Source: Rubripirellula tenax
GTDB lineage: Bacteria; Planctomycetota; Planctomycetia; Pirellulales; Pirellulaceae
Length of the DNA: 64,000 bases
Direction of reading: 5' to 3'
NCBI RefSeq assembly: GCF_007860125.1
Contig: NZ_SJPW01000004.1
Coordinates: 280,372-344,371, forward strand
Both the position numbers and the translations under genes were made by a program. Position 1 is the stretch's first letter. Every line of letters begins with the position of its first letter. A model generated the notes under the pieces. It did no database searches and had not been told where the DNA came from. It saw nothing but the letters and a program-made list of their open reading frames with translations. Below are positions 1 through 8,740 of this stretch, piece after piece.

Positions 1-173
1 GATCGGCTAGAAACTAGGCCATAGAAGTTCATTCGTGCTGCGTATTGACGCGTTTTGCTTGTTTGACCTATCTTTTCGGCGAATGAGACTGCCCGCGACG
101 GGCACTTAGATATTTGACGCTTCTCCCATTACCAAACCACCCTCAGCTTGCTGACCATTTTTAAAGATTGCTC

Positions 174-419
174 ATGGCTACCATCGAAGAACGTGTGATC
201 GACATCGTTTCCGAACAACTCGGCGTCGACAAAGACAAAATCACTCGCGAAACCTCGTTTGTGAATGACCTCGGTGCCGACTCGCTCGACACCGTCGAAC
301 TGGTAATGGAACTCGAAGAAGAGTTCGATATCAGCATTCCTGACGAATCGGCAGAAAAGATTCAAAAGGTTGGCGAAGCCGTTGATTTCATCGAAGCCGC
401 AAAAGGCGACGACGCCTAA
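174..419 (+). CDS. acpP: acyl carrier protein
   Basis: Acyl carrier protein, the cytoplasmic carrier of growing acyl chains in type II fatty-acid synthesis. The 81-residue acidic protein has the GADSLD motif, and Ser37 is the 4'-phosphopantetheine attachment site. Helix-II acidic residues that dock to the synthase enzymes ([13 protein letters not shown]) follow. I start at ATG 174, giving MATIEERV as in the family; a TTG at 168 in frame would add only two residues. fabF follows about 180 nt downstream on the same strand, a common acpP-fabF arrangement. Confidence 0.97.
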   Translation: MATIEERVIDIVSEQLGVDKDKITRETSFVNDLGADSLDTVELVMELEEEFDISIPDESAEKIQKVGEAVDFIEAAKGDDA

Positions 420-596
420 ACGTTCGATGGGTGGCCCGCCTCGAACATCGACGGCGTGCCTCTAAAGACGATACCCTTTGCCGTCCCAGAATTTCGAACC
501 AACGCTGATGGCGTTGGCTCGCGAGGATGAGGGCGGCATTTGTTTTTTGATTGGCAAGCTCTCTCGATCTCGAAAGTAATGGCAAAGGCATACTCG

Positions 597-1847
597 ATGC
601 AAAACCAACCCCAGCGACGCATTGTGGTGACGGGTATCGGCGTCGTGACGCCACTTGGCAATGATGTCGACAATTTCTGGAGTCGATTGATTGCCGGTGA
701 AAGTGGCGTTCATGAACTGAGTATCATGGACACCAGCCAATACAAGATCCACTTCGGTGGCGACATTCCCGACTTCAATGTCGAAGACGTCGTTGATCCG
801 CGAGAAGCCAAACGACTCGATCGATTCACCCAGTTCGCCGTTTATGCGTCGACTCATGCGATCAAGGATTCCGGCGTCGATTTTTCGTCCATCGACTGCA
901 CCAAGTGTGGCGTGATTCTTGGGTCCGGTATCGGCGGCCTTGGCGAGATAGAAATCCAGATTGAACGCATGCTGACGAAGGGTCCCGACCGTGTCAGCCC
1001 GTTCACGATCCCAAAGATGATGGTCAACGCGGCCGGCGGGAACATTTCGATCACACACGGATTGAAAGGCCCTAACTATGCCGTCGCGACCGCGTGTGCA
1101 AGCGCCACCAATGCGATGGGCGATGCGCTGCGAAGTATCCGGTTGGGCGAAACCGACTTGGTGATCACCGGCGGAACCGAAGCCGCCATCACACGGATGG
1201 GTCTTGCCGCGTTCCAAAACATGAAAGCGTTGTCGTCTCGAAACGAGGATCCGGCAACGGCAAGTCGCCCGTTCGACGCTGATCGCGACGGATTTGTGAT
1301 GGGTGAGGGCGCGGGCGTTTTGGTGTTTGAAGAACTGGAACATGCCAAGGCCCGCGGTGCAAAGATCTACGCGGAAGTTCTCGGCTATGGAACGACCAGC
1401 GACGCCGGTCACATCACGGCGCCCGATGCCGAAGGACGCGGCGCCGGTGCAGCAATGCAAGCAGCCATCGATGATGCGGGTGTTGCCTTGACGGACGTCG
1501 ATTACATCAACGCGCACGGCACCAGCACGCCGCTGGGCGATAAAGCTGAAACAGCAGCGATCAAGAGAGTCTTCGGCGACCACGCCTACAAGACTTCGAT
1601 CAGCAGCACGAAAAGCTCGCTCGGCCACTCGTTGGGCGCCAGCGGCGGCATCGAAGCGGTCGTCCTTTGCAAGACGATCGAGTCGTCAACGATTGCACCC
1701 ACCATCAATTTGCAAACGCCCGATCCGGCTTGCGATTTGGATTACACGCCCAACGTCGCGAAGCCGAAAGACGTCAACATTGCGATGAGCAATAGCTTCG
1801 GCTTCGGCGGCCACAACGCCTGCATCGTGTTCGGAAAATACAAGTAA
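597..1847 (+). CDS. fabF: beta-ketoacyl-ACP synthase II
   Basis: Condensing enzyme that elongates acyl-ACP with malonyl-ACP in fatty-acid synthesis. Counting from ATG 597, the catalytic triad is visible: Cys167 in ATACASA, His307 in NAHGTSTPLGD and His344 in SLGHSLGASGG. The start MQNQPQRRIVVTGIGVVTP places the conserved RRIVVTG block close to the N-terminus, as in the family. ATG 579 and TTG 540 are in frame upstream but add non-conserved residues. The length, about 416 aa, is usual. It lies downstream of acpP and probably shares its transcript. Confidence 0.96.
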   Translation: MQNQPQRRIVVTGIGVVTPLGNDVDNFWSRLIAGESGVHELSIMDTSQYKIHFGGDIPDFNVEDVVDPREAKRLDRFTQFAVYASTHAIKDSGVDFSSIDCTKCGVILGSGIGGLGEIEIQIERMLTKGPDRVSPFTIPKMMVNAAGGNISITHGLKGPNYAVATACASATNAMGDALRSIRLGETDLVITGGTEAAITRMGLAAFQNMKALSSRNEDPATASRPFDADRDGFVMGEGAGVLVFEELEHAKARGAKIYAEVLGYGTTSDAGHITAPDAEGRGAGAAMQAAIDDAGVALTDVDYINAHGTSTPLGDKAETAAIKRVFGDHAYKTSISSTKSSLGHSLGASGGIEAVVLCKTIESSTIAPTINLQTPDPACDLDYTPNVAKPKDVNIAMSNSFGFGGHNACIVFGKYK

Positions 1848-1855
1848 CGTCGAAT

Positions 1856-1970
1856 AACCCGACGTGGCGCTGTGACTCCGCTCGCGGGTCGTGAACTGCA
1901 AAGCAGTTCACCAAACATGAAGCACACCCTGCGAGCAAAGTCGCAGGGCCAAGAAGGGTCACCCGTTGGG
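1856..1970 (+). repeat. dispersed repeat B, copy 1
   Basis: About 115 bp between fabF and the next gene, matched by a second copy at 7716-7831 in the same orientation. Shared parts are GACTCCGCTCGCGGG, a perfect hairpin at 1892-1910 (TGAACTGC, loop AAA, GCAGTTCA), a second perfect hairpin at 1927-1948 (CCCTGCGA, 6-nt loop, TCGCAGGG) and a GGGT-C-ACCC motif at 1956-1964. Loops and some linkers differ while the stems are conserved, which suggests that the folded structure is what is kept. It could also act as a terminator for fabF, but there is no T-tract. Confidence 0.75.
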
Positions 1971-1993
1971 CGCGTAGCGGCTACAATGCGGCC

Positions 1994-2851
1994 ATGGCAA
2001 ACGTCGCTCTTGATCGCACCGAATACGTTGAACAAGCGTTTCTTTACAAGCTGCTTCGCGAGCGGTTAGCCGACCAAATGCCGATGCAGGAGTTGCTAGA
2101 GCAAGCACGGTACGAACTGCTGGCAACAACGAAACTGCCGATGGCGATTGACTATCTGCTGACCGAACTGAAGCATTCGGGATTGATGGCGCCAGCGATG
2201 TACAAGCTGGGCCATTACTTCACGGCATTTCAATCGTACTTGGTGGCTCAAGCCGAAGCCGATGTCGGACGATTCACGATGGGCGCGGCTCTGCAAATTC
2301 TCGAATCGGAAGCGAACTTTCGCATCGCCGGTGGAACGCCTCAGGGCATGTTTATGTTCCAGTTTGAAGTGCTTTGCCGCAATCGCTTGAACTATGACAA
2401 GGGCCTCACCGCGATCAGTGGCGATCCGATTTTTGACACCGCGTGGACGAAGTGGATTTTGATGCTGCGGGCCCAGATCGGCTTGGTCGACTTTGCCAAT
2501 CTGTTGCTGTTGGCAAGCGAAGAGTATCGCGATCGCTTGCTGGCCGCCGAAGAGTCGATCGAAAACAAGGGCCCGTTTCTGTTTGGGGCTCGCGAAGGCG
2601 TGATCGCAATCGGTAACCGTGGCAAAGACCCGCTGTTCTTGTTCGCCGCAATGCAGCGACACCTCGGTTACCCGCCTGTACCACGTCCCAAGCCACGCAA
2701 CGACAACCCCGACGTCATTCCGGCGTTGATGCGACGGGTCGAGCGGCTGGAATCGCGAATCAAGCTGATGGAAGAAGAACGCCGAGGTGGAATCGACATC
2801 ACGAAGTTCTACGCCAAAGGACAGGGAAGAATCCCTGAACTGGATCCCTGA
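1994..2851 (+). CDS. conserved protein of unknown function
   Basis: A 285-aa, mostly helical, soluble protein that I cannot assign to a named family. It has no signal peptide or membrane segment. The C-terminal 50 residues contain a short charged coiled coil (about 240-262, MRRVERLESRIKLMEEERR) followed by a basic tail. The body is rich in Leu/Ala/Gln helices, with an ALQILESEANFRIAGG stretch. The stop overlaps the start of the ceramidase-like gene by one base (TGATG at 2849-2853), so the two are almost certainly translationally coupled. It is probably lineage-restricted. Confidence 0.8.
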   Translation: MANVALDRTEYVEQAFLYKLLRERLADQMPMQELLEQARYELLATTKLPMAIDYLLTELKHSGLMAPAMYKLGHYFTAFQSYLVAQAEADVGRFTMGAALQILESEANFRIAGGTPQGMFMFQFEVLCRNRLNYDKGLTAISGDPIFDTAWTKWILMLRAQIGLVDFANLLLLASEEYRDRLLAAEESIENKGPFLFGAREGVIAIGNRGKDPLFLFAAMQRHLGYPPVPRPKPRNDNPDVIPALMRRVERLESRIKLMEEERRGGIDITKFYAKGQGRIPELDP

Positions 2852-3519
2852 TGAGGCTGGTTGCGAGCGAGTCGCTAGATTTCTACTGCGAACGATGCAG
2901 TGACGCATTTTGGGCCGAGCCGCTTAATGCGATCAGCAACGTTTCATTCTTGATTGCCGCCGGCATGGCCTATCGCTTGGCGCGGCGTGAATCGCGACTG
3001 AGTGGGCCGGTGGTTGCGATGGTCGTGATGGCTGGGCTGGTGGGGCTGGGAAGCTTTGCGTTTCATACGTTTGCGACACGCGCGACTCAGGTCTTGGACA
3101 TCCTGCCGATCTTCTCGTTTCAGCTCTATTTTCTTTGGCTGTATTTGCGACGACTCTTGAATTGGAACCGCGGTGCGACCGCGGCCACAAGTGTCGTTTT
3201 TCTATGTGCCAATTTCGCCATGCTGACGTTGCCGCCGTGGTTGAACGGTTCGCTGCTGTATGCACCGACGTACGTATTACTGGCTGCGATGACGGTGCAT
3301 CATTTGGTTACACGGTTGGCGGCAACCCGATGGATGGTATCGCTGTTGATCGGATTGAGCTTATCACTTTGTTGTCGTACGATCGACATGGCGGTTTGTG
3401 AGTCCCTGCCGATCGGCACGCACTTTCTGTGGCACTTGATCAACGGATTTGTGATCTACGCATCGATCATGGTCGTCGTTGTCAGCATCAACGAAAAAAC
3501 GCCGGCATCACTTTCGTGA
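2851..3519 (+). CDS. ceramidase-like (CREST superfamily) membrane protein
   Basis: A 222-aa polytopic protein with about seven hydrophobic segments that matches the alkaline ceramidase/CREST hydrolase pattern. The N-terminus has FWAEPLNAISNVSF. A GLGSFAFH block supplies Ser68 and His72, Asp83 lies in LDILPI, and a late H-x3-H (His191, His195 in HFLWH) completes the zinc-hydrolase set known from ACER enzymes. The expected activity is hydrolysis of an amide in a membrane lipid, but the substrate cannot be told from sequence. It overlaps the upstream unknown gene by 1 nt. Confidence 0.75.
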   Translation: MRLVASESLDFYCERCSDAFWAEPLNAISNVSFLIAAGMAYRLARRESRLSGPVVAMVVMAGLVGLGSFAFHTFATRATQVLDILPIFSFQLYFLWLYLRRLLNWNRGATAATSVVFLCANFAMLTLPPWLNGSLLYAPTYVLLAAMTVHHLVTRLAATRWMVSLLIGLSLSLCCRTIDMAVCESLPIGTHFLWHLINGFVIYASIMVVVVSINEKTPASLS

Positions 3520-3531
3520 CACCGACGTTTT
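3496..3531. terminator. convergent terminator hairpin
   Basis: Stem AAAACG-x-CGG pairs with CCG-x-CGTTTT around a 16-nt loop. It lies at the end of the ceramidase-like gene and just beyond the clpX stop. Read on the minus strand the stem runs into a T-rich stretch, so it suits clpX best, but it may work both ways. Confidence 0.6.
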
Positions 3532-3559
3532 CGTTCTCGTGGATCTTCCAATCTTCCGA

Positions 3560-4852
3560 CTAAGCACTTTTGGTCGTGGGCATTTGAAACAACTTGTTTT
3601 TGCCCGACACGACATTCTCGTCGATCGTGTAGAGCGTTCCCTCGGGCTGCTCGGGCAAGTCGTACATAATGTCCAACATGACCTCTTCCAAAATCCCTCG
3701 CAAACCACGGGCACCGACGCCCTTGTTCAGTGCTTTGCGAGCGACATAGTGAAGTGCTTCCTCGGTGAACTTCAGCTCGCAATTTTCCATTTGGAAAAGT
3801 GCTTCGTACTGTTTGATCAGCGAGTTCTTCGGCTGGGTCATCACGTTGACCAAACCTTCTTCGTCCAACGGTTGCAGGTAGCTGACCACTGGCAAACGCC
3901 CGACCAATTCGGGAATCAACCCGAACTGCAGGATGTCTTCGGTTTGCACTTGGGCCAACAATTCCGACTCGGTTTGCTCGTTCCGTTTGCTGTCGCCGCC
4001 GCCGAATCCGAGCGTCTTATGGCCCAGCCGTTTGCGGATGATGTCTTCGATCCCGACGAACGTACCGCCGACGATGAACAGGATATTACTGGTATCCATC
4101 TGGATGTACTGTTGCTCGGGATGTTTCCGTCCGCCTTGCGGTGGAACGTTGGCAACGGTGCCTTCGAGCATCTTCAGCAAGCTCTGCTGAACGCCTTCGC
4201 CCGACACGTCGCGAGTGATCGAAACATTGGCACTCGTTTTGCCAATCTTGTCGACTTCGTCGATGTAAAGGATTCCGCGCTGAGCCGCTTCGACGTCGAA
4301 GTCGGCTGCGTGCAACAGCTTCAGCAACAAGTTCTCGACGTCTTCGCCGACGTAACCCGCTTCGGTCAGCGTTGTCGCGTCACCGATGGCGAAGGGCACG
4401 TTCAGCATTCGAGCGAGCGAGCGGGCGAGCAACGTTTTACCACTGCCGGTCGGTCCGGCCAGCAGGATGTTGCTCTTTTCGATCTCCACTTCCGAGCCGC
4501 CTTCCCATTCGCTGGTCAGCCGCTTGTAGTGGTTGTGAACGGCAACGGCCAGCACGCGTTTGGCGCTGCCCTGTCCGATCACGTATTGATCCAGATGTTC
4601 AACGATACTTCGTGGCGTGGGAATATCGTTGAAGAGCGACTTGCTAGGGCCGCGCCGACGTTGTTCCTGGTCCAGAATCGATTGACATAGCTCGATGCAT
4701 TCGGAACAGATGTAAACGTCACCTGGGCCTTCAACGAGCGGGCCGACGTCCCGGTAACTCTTTCGACAAAAAGAACAGAATGCGTTCTTCTTGTTGGTCG
4801 AGGTTCCGCGACGGGATGTTGTTGTTGTGGGTGGATTATCTTTCGAGGGCAT
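3560..4852 (-). CDS. clpX: ATP-dependent Clp protease ATP-binding subunit ClpX
   Basis: AAA+ unfoldase that feeds substrates into ClpP in the cytoplasm. The 430-aa protein has the N-terminal C4 zinc-binding domain (Cys26, Cys29, Cys49, Cys52), Walker A GPTGSGKT at 133-140, Walker B ILYIDE at 194-199, and the sensor/arginine-finger region ending in [11 protein letters not shown]. The ClpP-docking loop reads L281-G-F rather than the usual IGF, a conservative change. No clpP is in the window. It is transcribed leftwards, convergent with the ceramidase-like gene. Confidence 0.97.
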   Translation of the reverse strand: MPSKDNPPTTTTSRRGTSTNKKNAFCSFCRKSYRDVGPLVEGPGDVYICSECIELCQSILDQEQRRRGPSKSLFNDIPTPRSIVEHLDQYVIGQGSAKRVLAVAVHNHYKRLTSEWEGGSEVEIEKSNILLAGPTGSGKTLLARSLARMLNVPFAIGDATTLTEAGYVGEDVENLLLKLLHAADFDVEAAQRGILYIDEVDKIGKTSANVSITRDVSGEGVQQSLLKMLEGTVANVPPQGGRKHPEQQYIQMDTSNILFIVGGTFVGIEDIIRKRLGHKTLGFGGGDSKRNEQTESELLAQVQTEDILQFGLIPELVGRLPVVSYLQPLDEEGLVNVMTQPKNSLIKQYEALFQMENCELKFTEEALHYVARKALNKGVGARGLRGILEEVMLDIMYDLPEQPEGTLYTIDENVVSGKNKLFQMPTTKSA

Positions 4853-5235
4853 ACACGACTCCTGATGGTGTGTCAGCCGAATCGACCGACGGATACTGAT
4901 CCGCCGACCAACACGTCCTGATCACGCGTCAAACGGTTTCGGGCCACGGCTCGAATGCTTTCCCGCAATTCCGACGACTTTCCCCCAATTGATGAACACG
5001 TGGTTCATCAAGTGAAGAGTCCGTCCCGAAATGCGGGATGGGTCATCCGTATCCTCGAAAGCTCGAGCCTACTGTGGTTCAAATTCAAAAACGATCTATG
5101 GTTTCCGAATGCATGCCCGCATGGAATTGGGAGGGCGTACAGGCGGAGGGTTGTCCTTCATCCATTCCGATCGAAGGCGATTCACCAGGGTAACGAACGT
5201 TGGGAGTCCAAGACCGGATGCGGATTAGGGAAGCA
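4853..5235. other. intergenic region upstream of clpX
   Basis: 383 bp between clpX and the next minus-strand gene. I see no convincing coding sequence; the open frames lack start context and known motifs. It contains the inverted repeat at 4989-5011, annotated separately. Confidence 0.6.
4989..5011. promoter_or_regulatory. perfect inverted repeat, candidate operator
   Basis: Arms TTGATGAAC and GTTCATCAA are perfect 9-bp reverse complements around the spacer ACGTG. It lies about 137 bp upstream of the clpX start. It has no T-tract, so an operator bound by a dimeric regulator is more likely than a terminator, but the binding protein is unknown. Confidence 0.45.
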
Positions 5236-5538
5236 TCAGACTTGGGTGTTCGGTGACGGATCGTCCGGGGAGGTTGATTCGTCGTCGGTGATCGGTTCGA
5301 CGGAATGTCGCTGGGTTCTAGCTTTTATAGTTCGGATTTCTTCGTCGCTAATGTCACCTTTGCGGTGCATTTCCAGCAAGTTTGCGAGGCCTTCTGAGGG
5401 CAGCTCCTGGTCTTGGACGACATAGTCGCGATAGCTTGCCACGATATAAAATGCTGCCGATATCAGGATGCACAGAACCACTACGGCAGTTGCAGCTTGT
5501 GCCACAGTCGAAGTGAAAAAATCTGGCATAACCGTCAT
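5236..5538 (-). CDS. small single-pass membrane protein, SHOCT-like tail
   Basis: About 100 aa. From ATG 5538 (MTVMPDFFTSTVAQ) there is one transmembrane helix (about 13-36, AQAATAVVVLCILISAAFYIVASY). A cytoplasmic-type tail follows, in which GLANLLEMHRKGDISDEEIRTIK resembles the short SHOCT/oligomerisation motif, and it ends in an acidic, proline-rich C-terminus. A second ATG at 5529 is equally possible; the frame extends further upstream but without conserved sequence. Its function is unknown. Confidence 0.6.
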   Translation of the reverse strand: MTVMPDFFTSTVAQAATAVVVLCILISAAFYIVASYRDYVVQDQELPSEGLANLLEMHRKGDISDEEIRTIKARTQRHSVEPITDDESTSPDDPSPNTQV

Positions 5539-5767
5539 CTCAACAACACGTATCCGCGTCAGTCCGCTGCATCCCTGCGACAACCGAATGATAGGAGTGT
5601 CCACCAAGTTCAGTCCAGCATTTTCAGCCTGTTCCTCAGACTTTTCCCAGTTTCACGGACGTTTTCACGTTTCACGACTGAAAAACCACAAACGGGCGTT
5701 GCGATCGGGCACGTCCACGTAGATCGGGTTCCCAGCCCGACGCGCTCGACGGTGTACGGAATACCGC

Positions 5768-6598
5768 TCAGTCGAATACCTCAAGCGCTTCCTGAGCCGG
5801 AACGAGTCCTTCGGCACTATGGCCCTCGACTCGCACGATCGCAGTGCCCTTGTACCCACCGGTTCGCAGGGAATGGACGATCCGCGACAGAACCACTTCG
5901 CCTTGGCCGATCCTCTGGTCATCCGGAGCGCCGCTTTGCCGATCGCACAGGTAGACACATCGAAGCGCCGAAAGGTTCCGGGCCAATCGGTCACTGATCG
6001 GCATTTCGCCGGCCGCCAGCATCTCGCCAACGTCCGCCGCCAACCCCAGGCGTTCGTTCTGTTCCCCCATCCAGTGCTGGAGTCGTTCGAACTGGGCAAC
6101 CGACCCGATCACGTCGCCGTGAGTGGGGCGGATTCCCATCGAAACCCTGGAACCGTCCGTTTGAGCGATCACCTGCTTGAGATGTTCGCTCAACCGTTCC
6201 AGGTCTTCTTCGTCGCTAACGAAAGCCGACGCTTCGCCCTGACCGACCGAGAACGTAAGCATCCCCGCGTTGATCTCGTCAGCGATACCGACCCACCGCT
6301 CAATCCAGATCCTGGCCGAGCCGCAGACCGATGCGTCAGCCGCAATCAGCGACGGGCCGCGAGGTGAGTACACATCGTGCAGATACAGTCCGTCCAAGTC
6401 GATCACCAATCGCATCGAATGACGGTCGATTGCATCGGAGATTCTAAGCAAGTGCTGAGAAAACCCCGCAACATCGGGATGGAAGTACGCGGCGTGTGGA
6501 CGGATGGCGACTGCCGCATAGCCCAAATGCGCGAGCTCACCAATCGCTGTGGCCGGGTCGTGCAGCGACAGTCCGGATAGATGGTACCCCGATATCAT
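5768..6598 (-). CDS. sugar phosphate isomerase/epimerase-like TIM-barrel protein
   Basis: A 276-aa protein with the look of the xylose-isomerase/AP-endonuclease-2 TIM-barrel superfamily: MISGYHLSGLSLHDPATAIGELAHLGYAAVAIR at the N-terminus, then strands ending in VIDLDG, SMGIRPTHGD, LGLAADVGE and AIVRVEG that supply likely metal ligands (Asp, His, Glu). The ATG at 6598 shares its first base with the last base of the upstream stop (TGATG), so it is coupled to the UbiA gene. The frame is open further upstream but that part lies inside the UbiA gene. The exact substrate is unknown. Confidence 0.7.
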   Translation of the reverse strand: MISGYHLSGLSLHDPATAIGELAHLGYAAVAIRPHAAYFHPDVAGFSQHLLRISDAIDRHSMRLVIDLDGLYLHDVYSPRGPSLIAADASVCGSARIWIERWVGIADEINAGMLTFSVGQGEASAFVSDEEDLERLSEHLKQVIAQTDGSRVSMGIRPTHGDVIGSVAQFERLQHWMGEQNERLGLAADVGEMLAAGEMPISDRLARNLSALRCVYLCDRQSGAPDDQRIGQGEVVLSRIVHSLRTGGYKGTAIVRVEGHSAEGLVPAQEALEVFD

Positions 6599-7638
6599 CA
6601 GGTCACCCGAAATTTGGTGGCTAAAACGATCGATGGAATCACCAGTGCAAAAATCACCAACGCCCAAACAGGTCCAGCGCCCAGGTACGCATACGCAGCC
6701 GCCAACGGGATGATCGATAGGATGCCGATGCGAATCGCAATCTGGATCTTCGCAGGCGCGGGATCACGAACGGCGCGGAATGCGCGAATGATGACCGGAA
6801 AGGCGACCATTCCGATCAATAGCGGAAACGTGTCCCGTGGCGAAACGTTCCAATCGACGATGGCACCGCGAGCCAACTGGGGCGCAAAGGCTAACAGCAC
6901 ACACCCCAACACCGTCACGATCCAACCCATCGGTAAATTGTGCGACGGTCCGCCGACGGCTTCACGACGGGCCATCGTGGTCAGCCCCATGATGTAGACG
7001 CCGAACCCCATCGCGATTCCGAGCAAGTATTTGGGAATCAATGGTTGGCCGTCAACAACTGCCAAGCAGGGCGACGCGCCCAGCAAAAAACTGAGGACTC
7101 GACAGGCTCCCATTGCCATCGGTGCCGCGGGCGTTTTCTTCAGCGGTCCGTCGTATGCCACGATCATGATCGCCAGCGCCACCGAAATTGCTGCTGGCAA
7201 CCACGTCATTGGATACTCCGATCCGCCGGGCAAGTAACCACTGATGGACCCGATCACGACACCGGCCGCAAGCAACAACCACCCGGCGACGCGGGCTCGA
7301 GTCATGCAAATCTTGCCGGCCGCCAACGGACGCGTTGACCGCTGGGCCTTATCTTGTTCGACGTCGAAAACGTCGTTCAAGATCATGCCGGCCCAATAAA
7401 AAGCGACACCTGCCACAAGCACAGCCACGAATCGAGCGATCGGTTGGGGGCCATGGGCGACCAACAGAAAAGCCGCACCGACATCGGCCAGCACTGTAAA
7501 AACGTTCGGCAATCGGACCAATTGGGCCCAATCGACAAGAGAACCACGATGCGACGTTGTGGGAAAATCAGGTGATGACAAGGGAGAGCAAACGACTGTG
7601 AGGACACGGGAAAACGGTGTCACCAGTCTAGCAGGCAA
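6598..7638 (-). CDS. UbiA-family prenyltransferase
   Basis: Polytopic aromatic prenyltransferase-like protein with about eight to nine hydrophobic helices. The first Asp-rich motif is clear (NDVFDVEQD followed by RPLAAG), and the second cytoplasmic loop carries YDGPLKKTP. The family transfers isoprenyl groups to an aromatic or other acceptor in the membrane. RLPNVFTVLADV near the N-terminus resembles the EboC-type subgroup, but I am not sure of that. The start is uncertain: there is no ATG before the first helix; TTG 7638, GTG 7623 and TTG 7581 are candidates. It is coupled to the downstream TIM-barrel gene. Confidence 0.8.
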   Translation of the reverse strand: MPARLVTPFSRVLTVVCSPLSSPDFPTTSHRGSLVDWAQLVRLPNVFTVLADVGAAFLLVAHGPQPIARFVAVLVAGVAFYWAGMILNDVFDVEQDKAQRSTRPLAAGKICMTRARVAGWLLLAAGVVIGSISGYLPGGSEYPMTWLPAAISVALAIMIVAYDGPLKKTPAAPMAMGACRVLSFLLGASPCLAVVDGQPLIPKYLLGIAMGFGVYIMGLTTMARREAVGGPSHNLPMGWIVTVLGCVLLAFAPQLARGAIVDWNVSPRDTFPLLIGMVAFPVIIRAFRAVRDPAPAKIQIAIRIGILSIIPLAAAYAYLGAGPVWALVIFALVIPSIVLATKFRVT

Positions 7639-7715
7639 TCAGCCAATCGTTTGCAGCGAGGTGAATGGATACAAATAGCATTCTTCGAACGCGCATACTG
7701 CGAATGAATCGGGCA

Positions 7716-7831
7716 ACCCGATGTGGACCCCACGACTCCGCTCGCGGGATGTGAACTGCAAAGCAGTTCAGAAATTTAACGTATACCCTGCGAACGGAGT
7801 CGCAGGGCCACGAAGGGTGACCCGATGTGGC
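7716..7831 (+). repeat. dispersed repeat B, copy 2
   Basis: Second copy of the repeat at 1856-1970. The hairpin TGAACTGC-AAA-GCAGTTCA is at 7753-7771, the hairpin CCCTGCGA/TCGCAGGG at 7787-7808 and GGGT-G-ACCC at 7816-7824. The 11-mer ACCCGATGTGG occurs at both ends (about 7718 and 7821), which could be a terminal direct repeat. It sits between the PEP-CTERM gene and the UbiA gene. Confidence 0.75.
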
Positions 7832-7908
7832 CGGCGACAACCTGTCACCGCTTGCCAGGAATAGCAAGCAGTGCATGAGGATGATCCGGCAATCCGCCGG
7901 TCAGTTGG

Positions 7909-8691
7909 CTACGAAGTTGCCATGTCCTTTTTGCGCCGCCGTGCACCAACGACACCGACACCGACAAGTCCAAGCGTAGCAAAGATCGCCAAACTTGTTG
8001 GCTCGGGCACAGCTCCATTGTTCGGATCGATAACTTGGCCGATGTCGCCGATGGTCATGTCATCAAATCCCCAGACGTCACCGGTACCCCCATTATTGCC
8101 AAACGCAATACTGCTGTACGAATCGGTGTCGCTAATGAACCCGAAGAAGATCAAATTGTCACTTTGGAATGTTGTGGTGTTGTTACCAACAGGAACGGTC
8201 AAGGTTTCGGTCGTTCCATTGGTCAGCGTCAAAACGACATCGCCACCACCTGAGTCGCCCAAGTCGGTGCCGTAAAAACCAAATGCCGCGATCGGGCTGT
8301 CAAAGTTGATTGCAAATTCGTTGGGGTCGGTGGAGGTACTCGTCCGCAGGTACCTGGTTCCGGACGTCGGGTACGCACCAGCTGAGTTGGTGCTTCTCAC
8401 CTCAAAGCTTGAAGTGCTTGTCAGCGTTGCGGTAATGTTGCCAGTCGTTCCGGGGAACGTTAAGGGAGTCGAATTCGATGTCCCCAGGGCAATCCCTTCA
8501 AAGTCTTCGGTGCCTACACCGGTCAAACCGGCTAGGAAGTTGCCGCGTGCCGTTGCGGCATTGCCGCCCGCTGGCACAGTCCCGAATGGGCTTGAGTCAA
8601 CACCAAAGAACGACATGATCCCAGCATTGGCAGGCTGCTGCATCAAACAGAGAGCGACAGCCCCCATTAGCAATACTACTTTTCTTCTCAT
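7909..8691 (-). CDS. PEP-CTERM sorting-domain secreted protein
   Basis: A 260-aa exported protein. From ATG 8691 it has a signal peptide (MRRKVVLLMGAVALCLMQQPANAG), then a Thr/Ser/Gly-rich beta-sandwich-like body. The C-terminal PEP-CTERM signal is complete: VPEPTSL, a hydrophobic helix (AIFATLGLVGVGVVGA) and the basic RRRKK. The family is processed by an exosortase and sent to the envelope or exopolysaccharide. A strong Shine-Dalgarno (AAAGGGG, 7 nt from the ATG) fixes the start. The leader carries a 22-bp tandem duplication, annotated separately. Confidence 0.9.
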   Translation of the reverse strand: MRRKVVLLMGAVALCLMQQPANAGIMSFFGVDSSPFGTVPAGGNAATARGNFLAGLTGVGTEDFEGIALGTSNSTPLTFPGTTGNITATLTSTSSFEVRSTNSAGAYPTSGTRYLRTSTSTDPNEFAINFDSPIAAFGFYGTDLGDSGGGDVVLTLTNGTTETLTVPVGNNTTTFQSDNLIFFGFISDTDSYSSIAFGNNGGTGDVWGFDDMTIGDIGQVIDPNNGAVPEPTSLAIFATLGLVGVGVVGARRRKKDMATS

Positions 8692-8696
8692 CACAA

Positions 8697-8740
8697 ATCC
8701 CCTTTCGAAGGAATACAGATCCCCTTTCGAAGGAATACAG
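8697..8740 (-). repeat. 22-bp perfect tandem duplication in the 5' leader
   Basis: The block 8697-8718 is repeated without change at 8719-8740. Each unit contains a Shine-Dalgarno-like GAAAGGGG on the minus strand, so the PEP-CTERM gene has two identical ribosome-binding segments 22 nt apart, only the nearer being correctly spaced. Such a repeat can expand or contract by slippage. Confidence 0.85.

Noticed and set aside
462-1628. A 388-aa minus-strand open frame across fabF
   Set aside because: It is antisense to fabF with no recognisable motif; fabF shows its full catalytic set.
3479-4690. A 403-aa plus-strand open frame across clpX
   Set aside because: It is antisense to clpX, whose motifs are complete; the long frame follows from clpX codon usage.
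4955-5425. A 156-aa plus-strand open frame upstream of clpX
   Set aside because: It overlaps the minus-strand membrane protein gene, and it has no motif and low-quality composition.
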